The notes under the pieces are model-generated. The model was given only the letters and a program-made list of their open reading frames with translations. It was not told the origin of the DNA and did not search any database. The translations under genes and the position numbers were made by a program. Positions 24,776 through 37,090 of a DNA stretch of 64,000 bases are shown here, in pieces. Origin of the DNA: Melanocharis versteri (taxonomy: Eukaryota; Chordata; Aves; Passeriformes; Melanocharitidae); assembly GCA_013397845.1 (NCBI GenBank), contig VZTG01002131.1:606285-670284 (forward strand), read 5' to 3'. The first letter of the stretch is position 1; each line of letters starts with the position of its first letter.

Positions 24776-24803
24776 AAAAAGAAAAAGAAAAAGAAAAAGA
24801 AAG
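24776..24803 (+). repeat. (AAAAAG)n microsatellite
   Basis: Four consecutive AAAAAG units and a partial fifth. A separate short GAAA run lies at about 24883-24900. Purine-only simple repeat of no assigned function. Confidence 0.9.
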
Positions 24804-27800
24804 TTAAGCAAGTAGGTTCCTAATATCCATTTCATTCTCAATGTAATACAACTTCTGCGTGACTGAGAGGGTGAACATATATGGAAAGAAAGAAAGGAAG
24901 ATACATTAACAAAATATTAACCCCAAAATTTCTTTCTGTAAATAAATACAAAAATATTATTTTCAATCCTGTGGGAAAATTCTCGGATGAAGTTCTACCA
25001 CATATGAAGTGGGTACCATGTAGTGGATCAGCACAACAAGTCCAGGCTAAAGAACTTTTTCAGGTGGTTTTAAGGTCTGCTTTGGGGTGGGGGGTGGGTA
25101 AATAAATTCAGCCTGAGCTGAGGGCCGTGGGGCAGCCCTTGTGCGGGGTGCACTCGGTGTTTGTTGGAGCCCTGAGAGCAGCAGCGTTCTCATCCGTGTT
25201 ACGGTGTGCTGCCTGCCTCTAGAAACTGCTCCTCGCAGCTGAGAGGGCTCCACAGACACGAGGAGCTCCCAGTTAATGCAGCTGCTTCCCAGTGGAACCA
25301 GTTCAGGAGCAGAGGGGAGGGAGTCACAGCACGTGCCCAGCTCTCTGCATTCCCAGTGCCCTGAGCCAGCCCGCGGGGTTCACCCTCTCTGGGATCTGCT
25401 GGACCGCTGGCACACCCACAGTGGCCCTGGGGGGTCCTTCCCGGGGGGCTGAAGAACTCACCAGGGGCTTTAAAACCTGAACAGTCTCTGAGATTGTGCT
25501 AAAATTTGCTCTACTTGAGCCAGAAATCAAGTTCTGTTCTGAAGGCTGGAAGATCCTTTACAGCCCTGCTTTAAAAAAAACCCCAAAACCTCCCCCTTTC
25601 CCCATTATTTCAGAAGCTCTTCTAAATCAGAGACAAGTTAACAAAGATAACCTGGATATTAGGAGCCATATCTGTTATACAAATATAACCTGGTAGAAAA
25701 TACTGCTTAGCATTTTTGTGTGTGGGGAAGGAACTGGAGGCCTCTTTCCCCCGAGTCCCTGAACTCAGCCTGATAACAGACAATATTTAGACATTTGTGT
25801 TTGATATGTTTTGGAGGAAATGTTCATGAATCTACAAAGGGCAAGAAATTGAACACCAAGCAGGCAATTGTGGAAGGAATACAGTAATAAGTATGAGTAA
25901 CTAAAGTGTGTTTTTATCTCCAGTTATATTGTCTCTTACTATACAAGAAGTTATGTGAACAAAAATTAACCTGTTCAAGGATCAGTGTTTTATTCAGTAA
26001 ATGTTTCAATTATCCACAGCTAGTTAAAATTCAATTTAAAATTCTCAACAGAGTTTTTGCTTTCATGTTCTAAAATTTAAAGTTATTTTTAACTACTGTA
26101 AAAAGCCCAGTTAAATCTTTTGGGAATAATTTAGTCCTTAAAGCTTCTCTCACTTCTCTAAACCTAGAGACAAAAGAGAAGCAGAACTTGCTTGTGGAAC
26201 TCTGCATCATCACCTCAGACTGCACTTCCATGGCTATTCCATGTGAAAATCATGGCCAGGCAACATTGCTCTGTAGAGGGGAGGAAAAAGAGTGTTTTAT
26301 TGAGATGCTTATAGAGCCATGAATTATATAATTGTATGTATTATACTAGGATGTGTTTGTGCGTGTATAAATATAGATATAAAAATACAACGTAGTTGTT
26401 CTCCCTCACAAAACTCTTCCCTTCTGAGCTCCTTGCACCAGCTCAGCTCTCCGCAGCCCCCCCAGAGCTGTGATTGCTGTGAGGACACAGCGTGCCAGCC
26501 CCAGCCCTGGGCCACGCTTGTGCAGCTCTGGCAGGGATTGCTCCTCTCTCCCAAACCCAGCCCATCGACACTTTGAGCTCCACACACTGCTCCTTCAACT
26601 TCCCCATGCTGAATTATTCTACAAGTGCCTTTTAGAAAAGCATCCCAGCAGAAAGAGTGCCTGGGCCATCTTGTTGTAGCTGTACCTGATCTCAGGCGTG
26701 CCCTGGATGTGCAGATCCTGGCAGGAGCTCACACGAGGTCATGGCTCTCTGCCTCTCCTCACTTGCTCAGTTCACTCAGGAATCCGTGCAGAACCGGATT
26801 CTATTTTCAATTCCTTCACACAGCAAAGAACAAGCCCACTTTGAAAATCTACGAGCTGTCCTGTTTTAATGCTGATGAAATATCTTTGGGAAATTCACAT
26901 ACATTTTGATTGTTTCAGGATCACCTGGCAACCTCTATTCTGCTTAGGAATATGAATGGAGGTTTAGCTAAAAAAGAGAAGTGGTTATAATAATATAGTT
27001 TGGGGTGCAGCAGGTGGATAGATTTTTGCCACCATAAAAAGAAAAGCTGTTGTATAAAATAGCAGGGTGCAGGGTTAAGTAGATATTTCAAAGAAGAGGT
27101 CATTCAGACAAAGTGACAAAATGTATAAAAGTGACTGCCCTCTTCTGAGCCTCTTGTCACCCAGATTTGCATAGATAATTCTGACAGAGACCAAGTACTT
27201 TCAGAATAAGCTGAATTCAGCTGGTCTTCAGATCAAAGCCATCACATCTACATCTGTTGGGATTTATCAGGAAAATCTACATAGGAGACAAACATATTTT
27301 TTATTTCTTTAATAATGGTTATAAAATTAGGAATTCCTTGAGTTCTGTTATTAATGGATTTCCTTTGCTGTCGTGTCAGTTCTGTGGGGAGATGGCAAAG
27401 CTATACCTGCTTTTATTTATTTAATTAAGTGAAAATCTGCAGCTGCAAAAACAAATGTAAAGGTTTTTTCAGACTATTTTCTTTTCAGAAAAGACACTTG
27501 TAATTGTTAAATATGCAGTACTTGAGCATTTTTCCCCAATTGTGAGCATTTTCCATTCTCTTTCCGAAAGCTTTTCCTGGGGACACTCATGTGTTACAAA
27601 TGGCCTTGAAAAATAAATAAACAGTGTATCCTTTTGATAGGAGTACGTGCATCTTATCCATCTGTCCTCCTCCTGTGTTCCTTCTGTGTTATTATTCTAC
27701 AAAGTCAATTCTTCCAGAGAATCTATTTGATTCTTTTTTTTTTTTTCCTTGTAAGAAGCTTACAGGACAAAAAAGCAATAGAAATTCACCTCAGTATTGT

Positions 27801-29089
27801 TCTTGAGGAGGTATTTTCCCTTACTACCTTGAACAAGCTTCTTGTATGGAAAATGAAATAGAAGGAAAACAGAAAACCATCTGCCTTTTATCCCTCTCGT
27901 TTAATGGAGCTGCGTTCTCCTCAAGAGCGCCTTGGAGTATTTAAACCAACTCCTGATGCAGTAATTACAGCTGCTGCCTGGCCTGGTGCTGCAGGTGAGG
28001 CTGTGCAGGGCTCATTTAAAATAAAGGTGAATTTCCCCACGTTCAAGGTGCCAGGAGTGAGGGCTGGCAGAGGAACGGGGGCAGCTCCTGCCACGGAGCT
28101 CTGAGAGGCACCAGTGTCACCTGCTGGCCTGTCACCTGCCCTGGTCTTTGGGGAGGTTCAGATGCTAATGGCAATAGAGAAGAGGCTGTAAAGGGAAAGC
28201 AGAGGGGTTTCTGGAAAGGCTCGATGATCAGTCCCGTTAATCACGGGCAATGTTTCACACACTGGCTGCTCCTGGGCTGGGGGATTGCCCCACGCCATCC
28301 TGCTGCTGCTGCTGTCCCGTGGGCTCGTGATGAGCCCAAGGGTGTGGTTTGACACGGGGGTGCCTTTTGATGCTCTGCGAGCCCTCTGCTATTTTTTTTT
28401 TTGTGCAGTGCTGCATGAGGCCACAGATTTCTTGATAGAGCAGGCACTTGGTGTAAATACCATCGCAGTTGGAACGGAAGAGAAAACATCACCTAGTATT
28501 GTGTCCATAATCCAAAGAACAGCTGGTCTCACTGCTGTAAGGCCTGAAAAATGCTGGGGCTTTTGCTTCGTTTCCTAGGTTTATGAGCATCGGAAATGTC
28601 CTGACAAAGTGTTGGTGACTTTTAGAAATTGCTATAACTCTCTGGAATAGATGCCAGTAAATATTTAAAAGGATTCCACTGTTATTTTGAGGAGAAAGCT
28701 GTTATTAGAAAGTCTAGATAACAAGCAGTTTTGTAACAAAACGTAGCAGGAAAATGTAATATTAAAAATATCTCTGCTCTCTGTGCTCCAAAATTCTACT
28801 GGTAACAAATTCAGTTTACCAATATCTCAGTGCACAGTCACAAAGAATCAGAATAGAACATCAGAAAGCTGCCAAGTGGGAAGGAAGCCCCCCAAAAGGG
28901 AACCCCAGCAGCCACTGTAAATACTGATCGAGCAGAAATGAGCCGGGCTCTGCTCATCCTCATTCTGAGTTGGTATTCACAGGGTATAAAACTGAGTAAT
29001 TGATTTCGTTTCCTCTAATAAACAGAATCCTCTCGTTTTTATGGAATGTAACTTTACAGTTTCTGAAGAGGTTTCATGAGTGAAAAATT
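24804..29089. other. Unique non-coding DNA with a GC-richer patch
   Basis: No gene recognised. GC-richer patches at about 25080-25460 and 26400-26800 carry short open frames on both strands without known domains. A T run of about 13 lies near 27730. The segment 27895-28000 has a texture suggestive of a conserved element and ends in a good donor-like CAG|GTGAGG near 27993, but the upstream acceptor is weak. Nothing else is supportable. Confidence 0.4.
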
Positions 29090-29470
29090 CATTGCTATTT
29101 AGTGCCCAATTGCATCCAGCTTTAGAATCTAATGCCTCCTATTCACATCGCTGAGCAACCGTTCTGCATCCTGTGCAGCGCAGAGTTGATTCAGGCAATT
29201 TTCCCTATAGATTTGTGCATATGTCACCTTTGGGCAAAAGATGAGCTAATAGAATTGAAATGAATGTAATTGGCAGAAGGTCAACCAGGGAGCCGTGCAT
29301 GTCTAGAGCTTCCAGAAAAGGCAGAGTTGTTTCATGTTGGCATATGACTTGATTAGTATGCAGGTAAGGTGATTGTGCCTCAACAGAATAATTGGATCAT
29401 TGAAATATCTGCAAACCCTGGTGTATCTACAAAGCCTGAGCAGTGATTAGATCCTGCCTGTTCATCGCAG
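29090..29470. promoter_or_regulatory. Candidate conserved non-coding element
   Basis: Even, non-repetitive sequence with words common in conserved elements: GCTAATAGAATTG, GAATGTAATTGG, TTGATTAGTATGC and AATAATTGGATCATT. It also contains a donor-like CAG|GTAAGG near 29364, with no clear acceptor in front of it. Evidence is texture only. Confidence 0.28.
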
Positions 29471-31184
29471 CAAGCCTTGAAATTCTTCCCACTGTGAAAA
29501 ACTAATTTTCTGTGGGAATTTATTAAATAAGAAATCTGCATGCCACTTTACCTTGTAAGCATTACCGGCAGAATACAAAGATTTCCTTTGACTTTGATGT
29601 ATGCACTTCACGGATGCTTTTATATCATTGTTTTGTTATTTCTCTGCATTCAGCAGAAATTCCAGTATCTCTTTCTTCCCTGGGTTTCTGGAGAGAGTTG
29701 CATCTCCATCTGATGATAATGCAGCCGTGCTTTTAAAGCGAAGGGAAGGAGGGGAACGGTGGGCTGTGGAAAAAAGAGCCACAATTGGAACATGCCAATC
29801 CATCTCTTGTTGTTGTGCCATGAAAACAGCCAGAACAAATAGTCACAAGTTGTTGCTTTTCAATCTTCGTGTTTCTGTGCTGTAATTGGTTTCTGCTGCA
29901 TCACTGAACAAATTTTATCGTGTCATCTGGGTTTTTTTGTTTTAAAACCAGGGAATGCTAATTTGTGTTAATGAGGAACAACGGGTATTGCAGGGTAGGA
30001 TTCCTGTGCTGCCCAGCAAACTTAAAAAAACAAAGAGAGGAACGAACAGAAGCTCCCCAGAAGGTTTGCAACGTGTATTTCAACCCTATAGAGAAGTGCT
30101 CTGAAGGGCAAATAACAAGGTCCTTTCTGCACTGTGCTGACAAGTGAACTCACACCTTGGAGCTGTCTCAGCCCAAACACCTTTCCAGCAGGAGGGTGGA
30201 GGGTGCAGCTCCTCTTCTCCTCCCGGCTAATGGCAGCCAGGTTGCTCGTGGTGGGACAGAATATTCCCAACTTCTGCCTCCTTCCCTCTGCTTCTGTGGT
30301 TTTGAGTGCTTGGCTGCTGGGGTGCAGCTACCCCGGGAGCCAGTCTAGAGACACAGACACAGCATTGCTTAAGCTCCAGTGTAGCAGAGCCACTGTGGAA
30401 GATAATCATCTGAAAAGAGTAAATCCTCCTGGGTTAAGGAAAAGAGTTGTATTGCAGAGCTAAATGAATAATTCATAGGAAATAATTTTTTTTTCCACTT
30501 GCAGAACGGCTTGAGATTCTCTCAGCTGTGTATTAATTATTCAGATGTTTCTGAGAAATGTTTTCCGTAAACTTTATTGTACAGATTGGAACTTTGAGCT
30601 TGATTCTTGCAATGAATGATTTAGAACACTGCATGGACTTCCCAGACCTTAATTGCTTGGGTACACAAGGACCTACGTGAATATATTTGGTGAAGATTCC
30701 AAACTTGTTTTCAATAACATCACTGTCTAATGAAACTTAAAAACTTCCTTTTCACGAGCTGTGTTTCTGTAGTAAAACACAACAGCTTTAATTTTTTATG
30801 AAAGTGAGCATCCAGCACATGGCTGAAAGTAATTCACTTGGAAACTGAAATGGATCTGTAAATACTTTTTCTGCATAATTTACACAGCTCTACTTGTGTG
30901 ATACTAATAACTACTTATTAGCCTTGAATTTATACTACTCAGTAGGGGAATATTTCTTTGTTCCTTCTCTTAAAAGTTGTAATTATCTCTCCATTGCTGC
31001 CTATCAGTATCCAAGTGCTTTGAGGATGGTACATTAGGACCTCATATATTTGTGTAATGTGCCACAATCTTGCCATAACAAAAATCCCAGACTGTTCCAT
31101 AAACAAAGTCATTCTGCTAGATTTTCCTCATTTGTGCAAAAAAGACAAAAAAGTATGGTTGCCTTGATATCTTCATATTAGGAT
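29471..31184. other. Unique non-coding DNA
   Basis: No gene or transposon seen. A strong acceptor-like sequence (T-run followed by CCACTTGCAG) ends at about 30505, but no good donor follows within a usual exon length. GC-richer sequence at 30150-30350 gives short open frames only. Confidence 0.45.
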
Positions 31185-31228
31185 ACCAGAGTGTGTGAGA
31201 AAGACGTGTATTTCTCACACATTCTGGT
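31185..31228. repeat. 18-bp near-perfect inverted repeat (44-nt hairpin)
   Basis: The left arm ACCAGAGTGTGTGAGAAA (31185-31202) pairs with TTTCTCACACATTCTGGT (31211-31228) around the 8-nt loop GACGTGTA. There is one non-Watson-Crick position, a G-T wobble if transcribed from the plus strand. Flanks barely extend the stem. The arms are close to, but shorter than, a typical microRNA precursor stem. It is not a microRNA I recognise. Confidence 0.55.
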
Positions 31229-31643
31229 GATAGCAATAAAAATACACCAGAAAAAAATTCGGATGTATTTTCAGTATTTTTGCTGGCTGCTTTGAGGCCC
31301 TTTAGAGGAAATGTTTATCAGATCACCTCTAAAGCAGTGCCATGCCGTGAACTCCCAGACCTGGCTGCTGGAAATGGGTGGATAAGTTCTTGAAACACGT
31401 TTTTGACACATATTTAATGACTTTGAGAAACGGTAGAAATGCATTGTTCGTGTCCTTGCTGAGCCCCGCTCAGGGAGGTACCGTGAGCTCTGCCACAGTA
31501 ATTACAGTTTGCTCACCTTGCTCTCGTTGCTCCTCTAATTTCAATCAGATAAAATTAATCAGCAGTTTCCTGTAAAGGCTGCTCTCTGCTGATTCTGCAG
31601 TGCCACAGGTCTGTTGTGTCCCACAAATGCTGCGTTCCGGGGA
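31229..31643. other. Unique non-coding DNA between hairpin and minisatellite
   Basis: Nothing recognised. Composition shifts from AT-rich to GC-rich towards the minisatellite. Confidence 0.4.
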
Positions 31644-32487
31644 GGGCTGGGTGTGACACCTGGAGAGGGACAGGGCTGGGTGTCACACCTGGAGAGAAAC
31701 AGGGCTGGGTGACAGAGGGACAGGGCTGGGTGTGACACCTGGAGANNNNNNNNNNNNNNNNNNNNNNNNNNNNNNNNNNNNNNNNNNNNNNNNNNNNNNN
31801 NNNNNNNNNNNNNNNNNNNNNNNNNNNNNNNNNNNNNNNNNNNNNNNNNNNNNNNNNNNNNNNNNNNNNNNNNNNNNNNNNNNNNNNNNNNNNNNNNNNN
31901 NNNNNNNNNNNNNNNNNNNNNNNNNNNNNNNNNNNNNNNNNNNNNNNNNNNNNNNNNNNNNNNNNNNNNNNNNNNNNNNNNNNNNNNNNNNNNNNNNNNN
32001 NNNNNNNNNNNNNNNNNNNNNNNNNNNNNNNNNNNNNNNNNNNNNNNNNNNNNNNNNNNNNNNNNNNNNNNNNNNNNNNNNNNNNNNNNNNNNNNNNNNN
32101 NNNNNNNNNNNNNNNNNNNNNNNNNNNNNNNNNNNNNNNNNNNNNNNNNNNNNNCTAGGTGACACACCTGGAGAGGAGCAGGGCTGGGTGACAGAGGGAC
32201 AGGGCTGGGTGACAGAGGGACAGGGCGTGGTGACAGAGGGACCAGGCTGGGGGGCACACCTGGAGAGGGACCGGGCTGGGTGACAGAGGGACCAGACTGG
32301 GTATCACACCTGGAGAGGGAGAGGGCTGGGTCACAGGGAGCCAGGGCTGGGTGTCACACCTGGAGAGGGACAGGGCTGGGTGACAGAGGGACAGGGCTGG
32401 GTGTCACACCTGGAGAGGGACAGGGCTGGGTGACAGAGGGACAGAGGGACAGGGCTGGGTGTCACACCTGGAGAGGGACAGGGCTGT
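31644..32487 (+). repeat. GC-rich minisatellite (29-bp and 21-bp units, 50-bp composite) with assembly gap
   Basis: Two unit types share a GGGCTGGGTG start: a 29-bp unit continuing into TCACACCTGGAGAGGGACA, and a 21-bp unit continuing into ACAGAGGGACA. On the right they alternate to give a 50-bp composite period (starts at 32344 and 32394). Bases 31746-32154 are N (409 positions), so true length and copy number are unknown. Open frames through this array, including those spanning the N run, are artefacts of stop-free repeat sequence. Confidence 0.95.
31746..32154. other. Assembly gap (409 N)
   Basis: Unsequenced run inside the minisatellite. The flanks on both sides are the same repeat units, so the gap is probably more array. 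The N count may not reflect the real length. Confidence 0.97.
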
Positions 32488-34943
32488 GTTCCACAGGAAG
32501 GGGCTGTGCACATGGAAGGTGATATTCCTGCTCCTTCCTTCTGCTGTGCTACTGCTCCTGGATCCAGTGCCCTATTTTTACCGTTGCCCAGGGATTCCTG
32601 GCCATTCAGCTCTGATGCAGATTTTTCCCAAGTGCTTTTGGAAAAACTGACTGCAGGACGAGCACAGGATCTCTCTCATCTGTCACTGCAGTAATTTCTT
32701 CAAAGGGCTCGAGGAGGTTGTTGAGCACAACCTCCCCTGCCTAAATTTTTGCTGGCTCCCCTTAACCACACTGGGTTCTCTCGAGTGCTCTTCAACCTCA
32801 GGCTTCATTTTTCTCCTTCAGCTGAATTTAGTTAAACTTGGAATGTGTGTGGAGTCTACGTGAGGATGGCGAATAATCCCACAGCCGTCCGTTGTGTGAA
32901 CAATGGGATGTGTGAGCTGCTACGTGAGGGTTCACAAAAAAAGGCTCTCCAGCCTAGGAAAGGGTGACTGGGGGAGTTTGTGACAAGGATCTGCAACACC
33001 TGAGTGAAAGTGTGAGCAGTGATAGACCATGAGAGTTCTTTGTCTCTTCCCCTGCAAAGGTTGGGACGACCCAAAGGAAACTGCTGCTGCTGCAGTGGCT
33101 TCAAAACAGAAGGAGCTGCTGATTAACAGAACCTCTAATTAAGCCACGGAATTTCTTCCTGTCAGGTTTTATGGTTGATAAAGTTTACATAGATTAAAAA
33201 TGAGACTGGACAAATTAATGCAAGAGAAGTCTGTCAAGGTCAGTTAAATGTCAAGACACTGAAGTGTGAGGAAGGCCTGAGGCTGCAAATCCCAAGGAAT
33301 CCTCAGTAGATTCTGCCCTGCTCTGGCACTCCTGCCTTGGCACCTCCTCTGCCCCTGCCACACGCAGCCGTGCAGACAGCGAGCGTGGCCTTCTTCAGCA
33401 CTGCTCTGAGCCACTGCAGCTCTAACTGAAAGCCTCCTGATCATCTCAACCTGAAAGGAATTCCATCTGGGTGCGGGTTGGTGGAGATTTTGGACTCTAG
33501 TTCTCACAAGAATAAACATTTAAGGTGTCAGCTAAAACTCACTGTTGGATTTAGGGCCGAACCCTCTTGCAGAGTTTGAAGAAATTTGGACATCCTGTGC
33601 ATTGATTGCAGACAGTTTGAAGTTACTCTAGAAAATGCAAATGACCCCATTTTATCTCTGTCTTGAATTTAGATTTTGTGATTGGTTGGGTTGTCTTAGT
33701 CTTAATTGAAAGTTTATTTTTCAGAGCTGTAGATATTTTTTTTTTTTCTGAACGATTTCCCCTCATCCTCCTCCCAAGGGACAGAATTATCTAGATCAAG
33801 GTTGAAGGAAACATTAATTAAACTTAGCAATAAAATAAAGTCTACAAAGACAGTGTTTTGAGTTTCTTGTCAATAAATCTCCTTATATAACTTCTGAAAT
33901 GTCCTTAAATTTCATCACTAAGTGTAGCATTATAAGGCAGAACATGTTTGCAGTGTCAGAGTGTGCCTGCCAGGATATCAAAATCTGAAAATAAAGGAGC
34001 ATAATCATCTTCTTTCTGCTTCCTTGAACTTTCAAGTCAGTGCAGCAATTTAAATATGTTGTGGGTTTTTTTTCTGGGCACTTACAAAAATGTGTTACGA
34101 TTGGTTTTATCTTTATTGTTTAAAAAATTGTTATCAGGAGATAGAAGGAGGTTGGGGAGTTGGCATCAGCTCGCCAGAGCTGACCTGGCAGCAGAATTAA
34201 CATTCTCACAGAGTGGGGAGAGAGGGACACAACAAAAGAGGTTCTCCAGTGTAGATAATATATTCAGTTTTACTGGTTTTAAACCCCTGAATCAGAAAGA
34301 GACGTGGTAAACAAAGAAAATAAGCAAAACATCATGTACTGCTATCTGAAAGTGAAATAGTTGGAATATTTAAATAAACAACACAGCCTGGGCTCTGCAG
34401 TGACATTGATTAGAACCAGCCATCCTCGAGCAAAGATTGCACATGCTGGGTTTTTTTAAGGTATTTTATAAAAGCTGTTGATTTTAATGGACAATCCATG
34501 AACCTAAGGAGGTGTCCCAGCAATTTAGCACAGTATGATCTAGAACTTCAGCTCTCCTGGTAGCTTGGCATTTCTCATGCTCTATAGCCACTGAATACCA
34601 GAGCTCTTAAGCCAACTTTCAAGTCCCAATTCCCTAAAATGGGAAATAATAATAATTAGAGATAATTATCAGTGTGATATCAGAGTAGCAACACCATCTC
34701 TCTCAGCTAGAATTCTTTCTTGGTGTCTGTGTTTAGAAGGACACTTACGGAGTCGGGATGGTCAGAAATGTTGATGAGAAATGAGCTCTGAGCCCTGAGC
34801 CCGGTGCCACGGGGCTGAGCGAATCCAGGAGCCCAGAGCTGGGCCTTGCAGGATGGCTCAATGGCACACAACGTGGGAAACCACTTTCCTTGCTGCCAGT
34901 GCACCCCGAGTGTGGTCTGAGACAGTTTCTGACTGATCACAGC
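32488..34943. other. Unique non-coding DNA
   Basis: No gene, RNA or recognisable transposon. A T-run lies near 33737-33748, and AT-rich stretches occupy 33780-34340. Short open frames are unrecognised. Confidence 0.45.
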
Positions 34944-35020
34944 GTTCCCGGAATCATTTCTGTTGGGAAAGACCTCTAAAACCGAGCCCAGCCAAACCCC
35001 GCCTTGCCACCACCTCGTCA
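34944..35020 (-). mobile_element. Old, truncated CR1 LINE 3' tail
   Basis: Read on the plus strand, GGAATCATT...GTTGGGAAAGACCTCTAAAA followed by a CCAGCC/CCTTGCCACCA-like stretch matches the complement of the 3' end of avian CR1 elements, where a conserved 'GTTGGAAAAGACCTCTAAGATCA'-type hairpin precedes the terminal repeats. Only the last tens of bases remain, with several substitutions, so this is an old 5'-truncated insertion pointing left. The upstream boundary is uncertain. Confidence 0.7.
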
Positions 35021-37069
35021 CACACAGAGCGGTGATGAAAGCAGCTCTATTCACTCTGCCAGAGTAGGGCAATGGGTAAAACTACCTCATCAAACATTTG
35101 ATACAGCAAAGGCATTTGTGGCAATCAGAATTTGCTCACTGCCAGACAGAGCTGCAGCTGCCTCCGTCAGAGGATAGAGCAGAGAGGGCTTTATTTGAAA
35201 AAAAATATAAATGTTTGAGTGACTTTTTTTCTGCTCTTTTTCTAGTGGAATAAGGTAGCCTGGTAACTTACTCTGTTTCAGCATTCAAGGTCTACAGAAC
35301 AATTTTAAGATTTGGTCCAATCATTTTTCTTTAATTAAAGACTTTAGAAGTTCAGTGAGACTGAGTAGCAAGATGGAAAGAGAAGAAGTTTTAAAATGAA
35401 CTGACAATTATTCATGGGTCATCCCTCCTCAGATTTCATTTAATCAAAGACCCAGTAAAAGAACACATTGTAAGGTGGTTCATTTTTTATAATTTCTTTA
35501 ACTTTTTAATCTCATTTTTAAAATTATAAGAGCCATTAAGAGACTAATTTTGAGATTCCCTCCAGAGTTTTCTTAATCAGGCAGATTTTATTCTGTCTGT
35601 GATAGTCATGCATTACAAGTCACTGAGTAAAGCAGTTAAATCCCTGCTCAAGCACACACCTCTGGCTGCACAAGTGTTCAAAGTTCAAGTGTACAGAACT
35701 GAGGTGCATTGGCAAACTGGGGCTACAATGTAATATTTCTACTTTCTCTACATTGAGTAAACTGAATATATTAGGAAATTCTACTCTGAAATCTTACTGT
35801 TTTCTTGGTATGTGGATTATTTTAAATAATTTCTAGGATACTGCAATAGATGAGATTTTAATTTTTAGCTGTTGCTCTCTTTGTTTTAAAATATAAGGCC
35901 ATAGCATACTTTATCATTCCTTTCAGGGAAAACATTCCCTGGCTGAATAACACAGCAACCACTGATTTATATGTCTATATCCACTGGAAAACTCTGGGTT
36001 TAGCCCACTTTTGATTTTCAAATCTTTGTGAATGATGAAGAAATTTGGGTTAAGAATATTGACTGAGCTATCGAGGCTTGAGTGTGCAATTCAGAATGTT
36101 ATTGAGAAAATTCCTTGCATTAATAAGGCCTGAACAGGACTTTAGCTGCTCTTTAGCATCGTAATCCTCCCCGCTATTTCAAGAAAACTGGCTAGTTAAC
36201 TTTATTTGGTAGTTTAGTATTTTGTATCAAATACTTTCATTTCAACCTTTAGCGTGATAAATCTATATTTTGCTATTTATTAAGAATTACTAACTGATGG
36301 TCAAAAAATATCCATTTCGATAATTAAAAATGCTTATTGTCTGGCAGTTCTGTTATCTTCCCAATATCAGCTGTATTATATAATATACTGGTGCCACAGG
36401 ATGCACCAAATTCTGCAAAAGAGTATGAAATGAAGTAGATTTTATGCCCATGAAGGACACCAAGAAGGAGGCCCTGGCCCCTACAGAGTTCAGGTGCTTG
36501 GCAGAAAAACTTTACACAGCATCAAAGTGCCTTGGGCAGAGCTGAGACCAGGAACCAGGGCCATAATTGAGATTAAATTGCATTCCTACTGGAGAAGTGG
36601 CTCAGGATACACTTGAAAATTCTGTGTAGGTGCTAAACGGCATAAAAAATAGAGAGTCCCTGGTCTGACTTTTGCTGAGATATAAGTTAAAATCATAACT
36701 ATTCGGCATTGAGCCTTTTGAAGTACTGTAGGGTCAAATTCAAAGAGAGACACAGATGTTACAGCTGTGACAAGTAAAACAACAAATGCCACCAGCACGT
36801 GACTTTCTCATCTCATTCTAAGTGAAGTCTGAAAGTTTTCATTGGCAATAGAACCCCAGATTTATCTAACTTTCACTGGGACGTGGAATTTAAAATAAGA
36901 AAATCTGTTAAAACAAGATTGCAGAGTCCTTGTGGCAGCTTCAAAGCAATTCTGAGCTCAAGACTCAAATTCCACACACAAAAATAAAACATACACTAGA
37001 AAGTCGTAGTGTGTCTGGATGAACTGTCTGTAGTCTACCTGGAGAGATTCCAAAGAGAGGGAAATCAGT
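35021..37069. other. AT-rich unique non-coding DNA
   Basis: No gene or repeat family recognised. Long AT-rich runs occur at 35470-35540 and 35820-35900. Apart from short, unrecognised open frames nothing is seen. Confidence 0.45.
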
Positions 37070-37090
37070 CCATTTTTCTAGGTAAGAAAC
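37070..37090 (+). promoter_or_regulatory. Recursive-splice-like AG|GTAAGA junction
   Basis: A short pyrimidine stretch CATTTTTCTAG ends at 37081 and is followed at once by GTAAGA from 37082. This zero-length-exon arrangement is the consensus of recursive splice sites found in very long introns. The pyrimidine tract is short, and such juxtapositions also arise by chance. It would only act if a plus-strand intron spans it. Confidence 0.2.

Noticed and set aside
28839..28865. CR1-like terminal repeat words (AGAATCAGAATAGAAC)
   Set aside because: Too short and without the conserved CR1 3' hairpin sequence next to it.
31559..32283. Long open frames on both strands (up to 232 codons) through the N run
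   Set aside because: They consist of N-derived unknown residues plus minisatellite translation; no real sequence supports them.
31644..32487. CRISPR-like repeat-spacer structure
   Set aside because: Units abut directly with no unique spacers, and the genome is vertebrate; it is a minisatellite.
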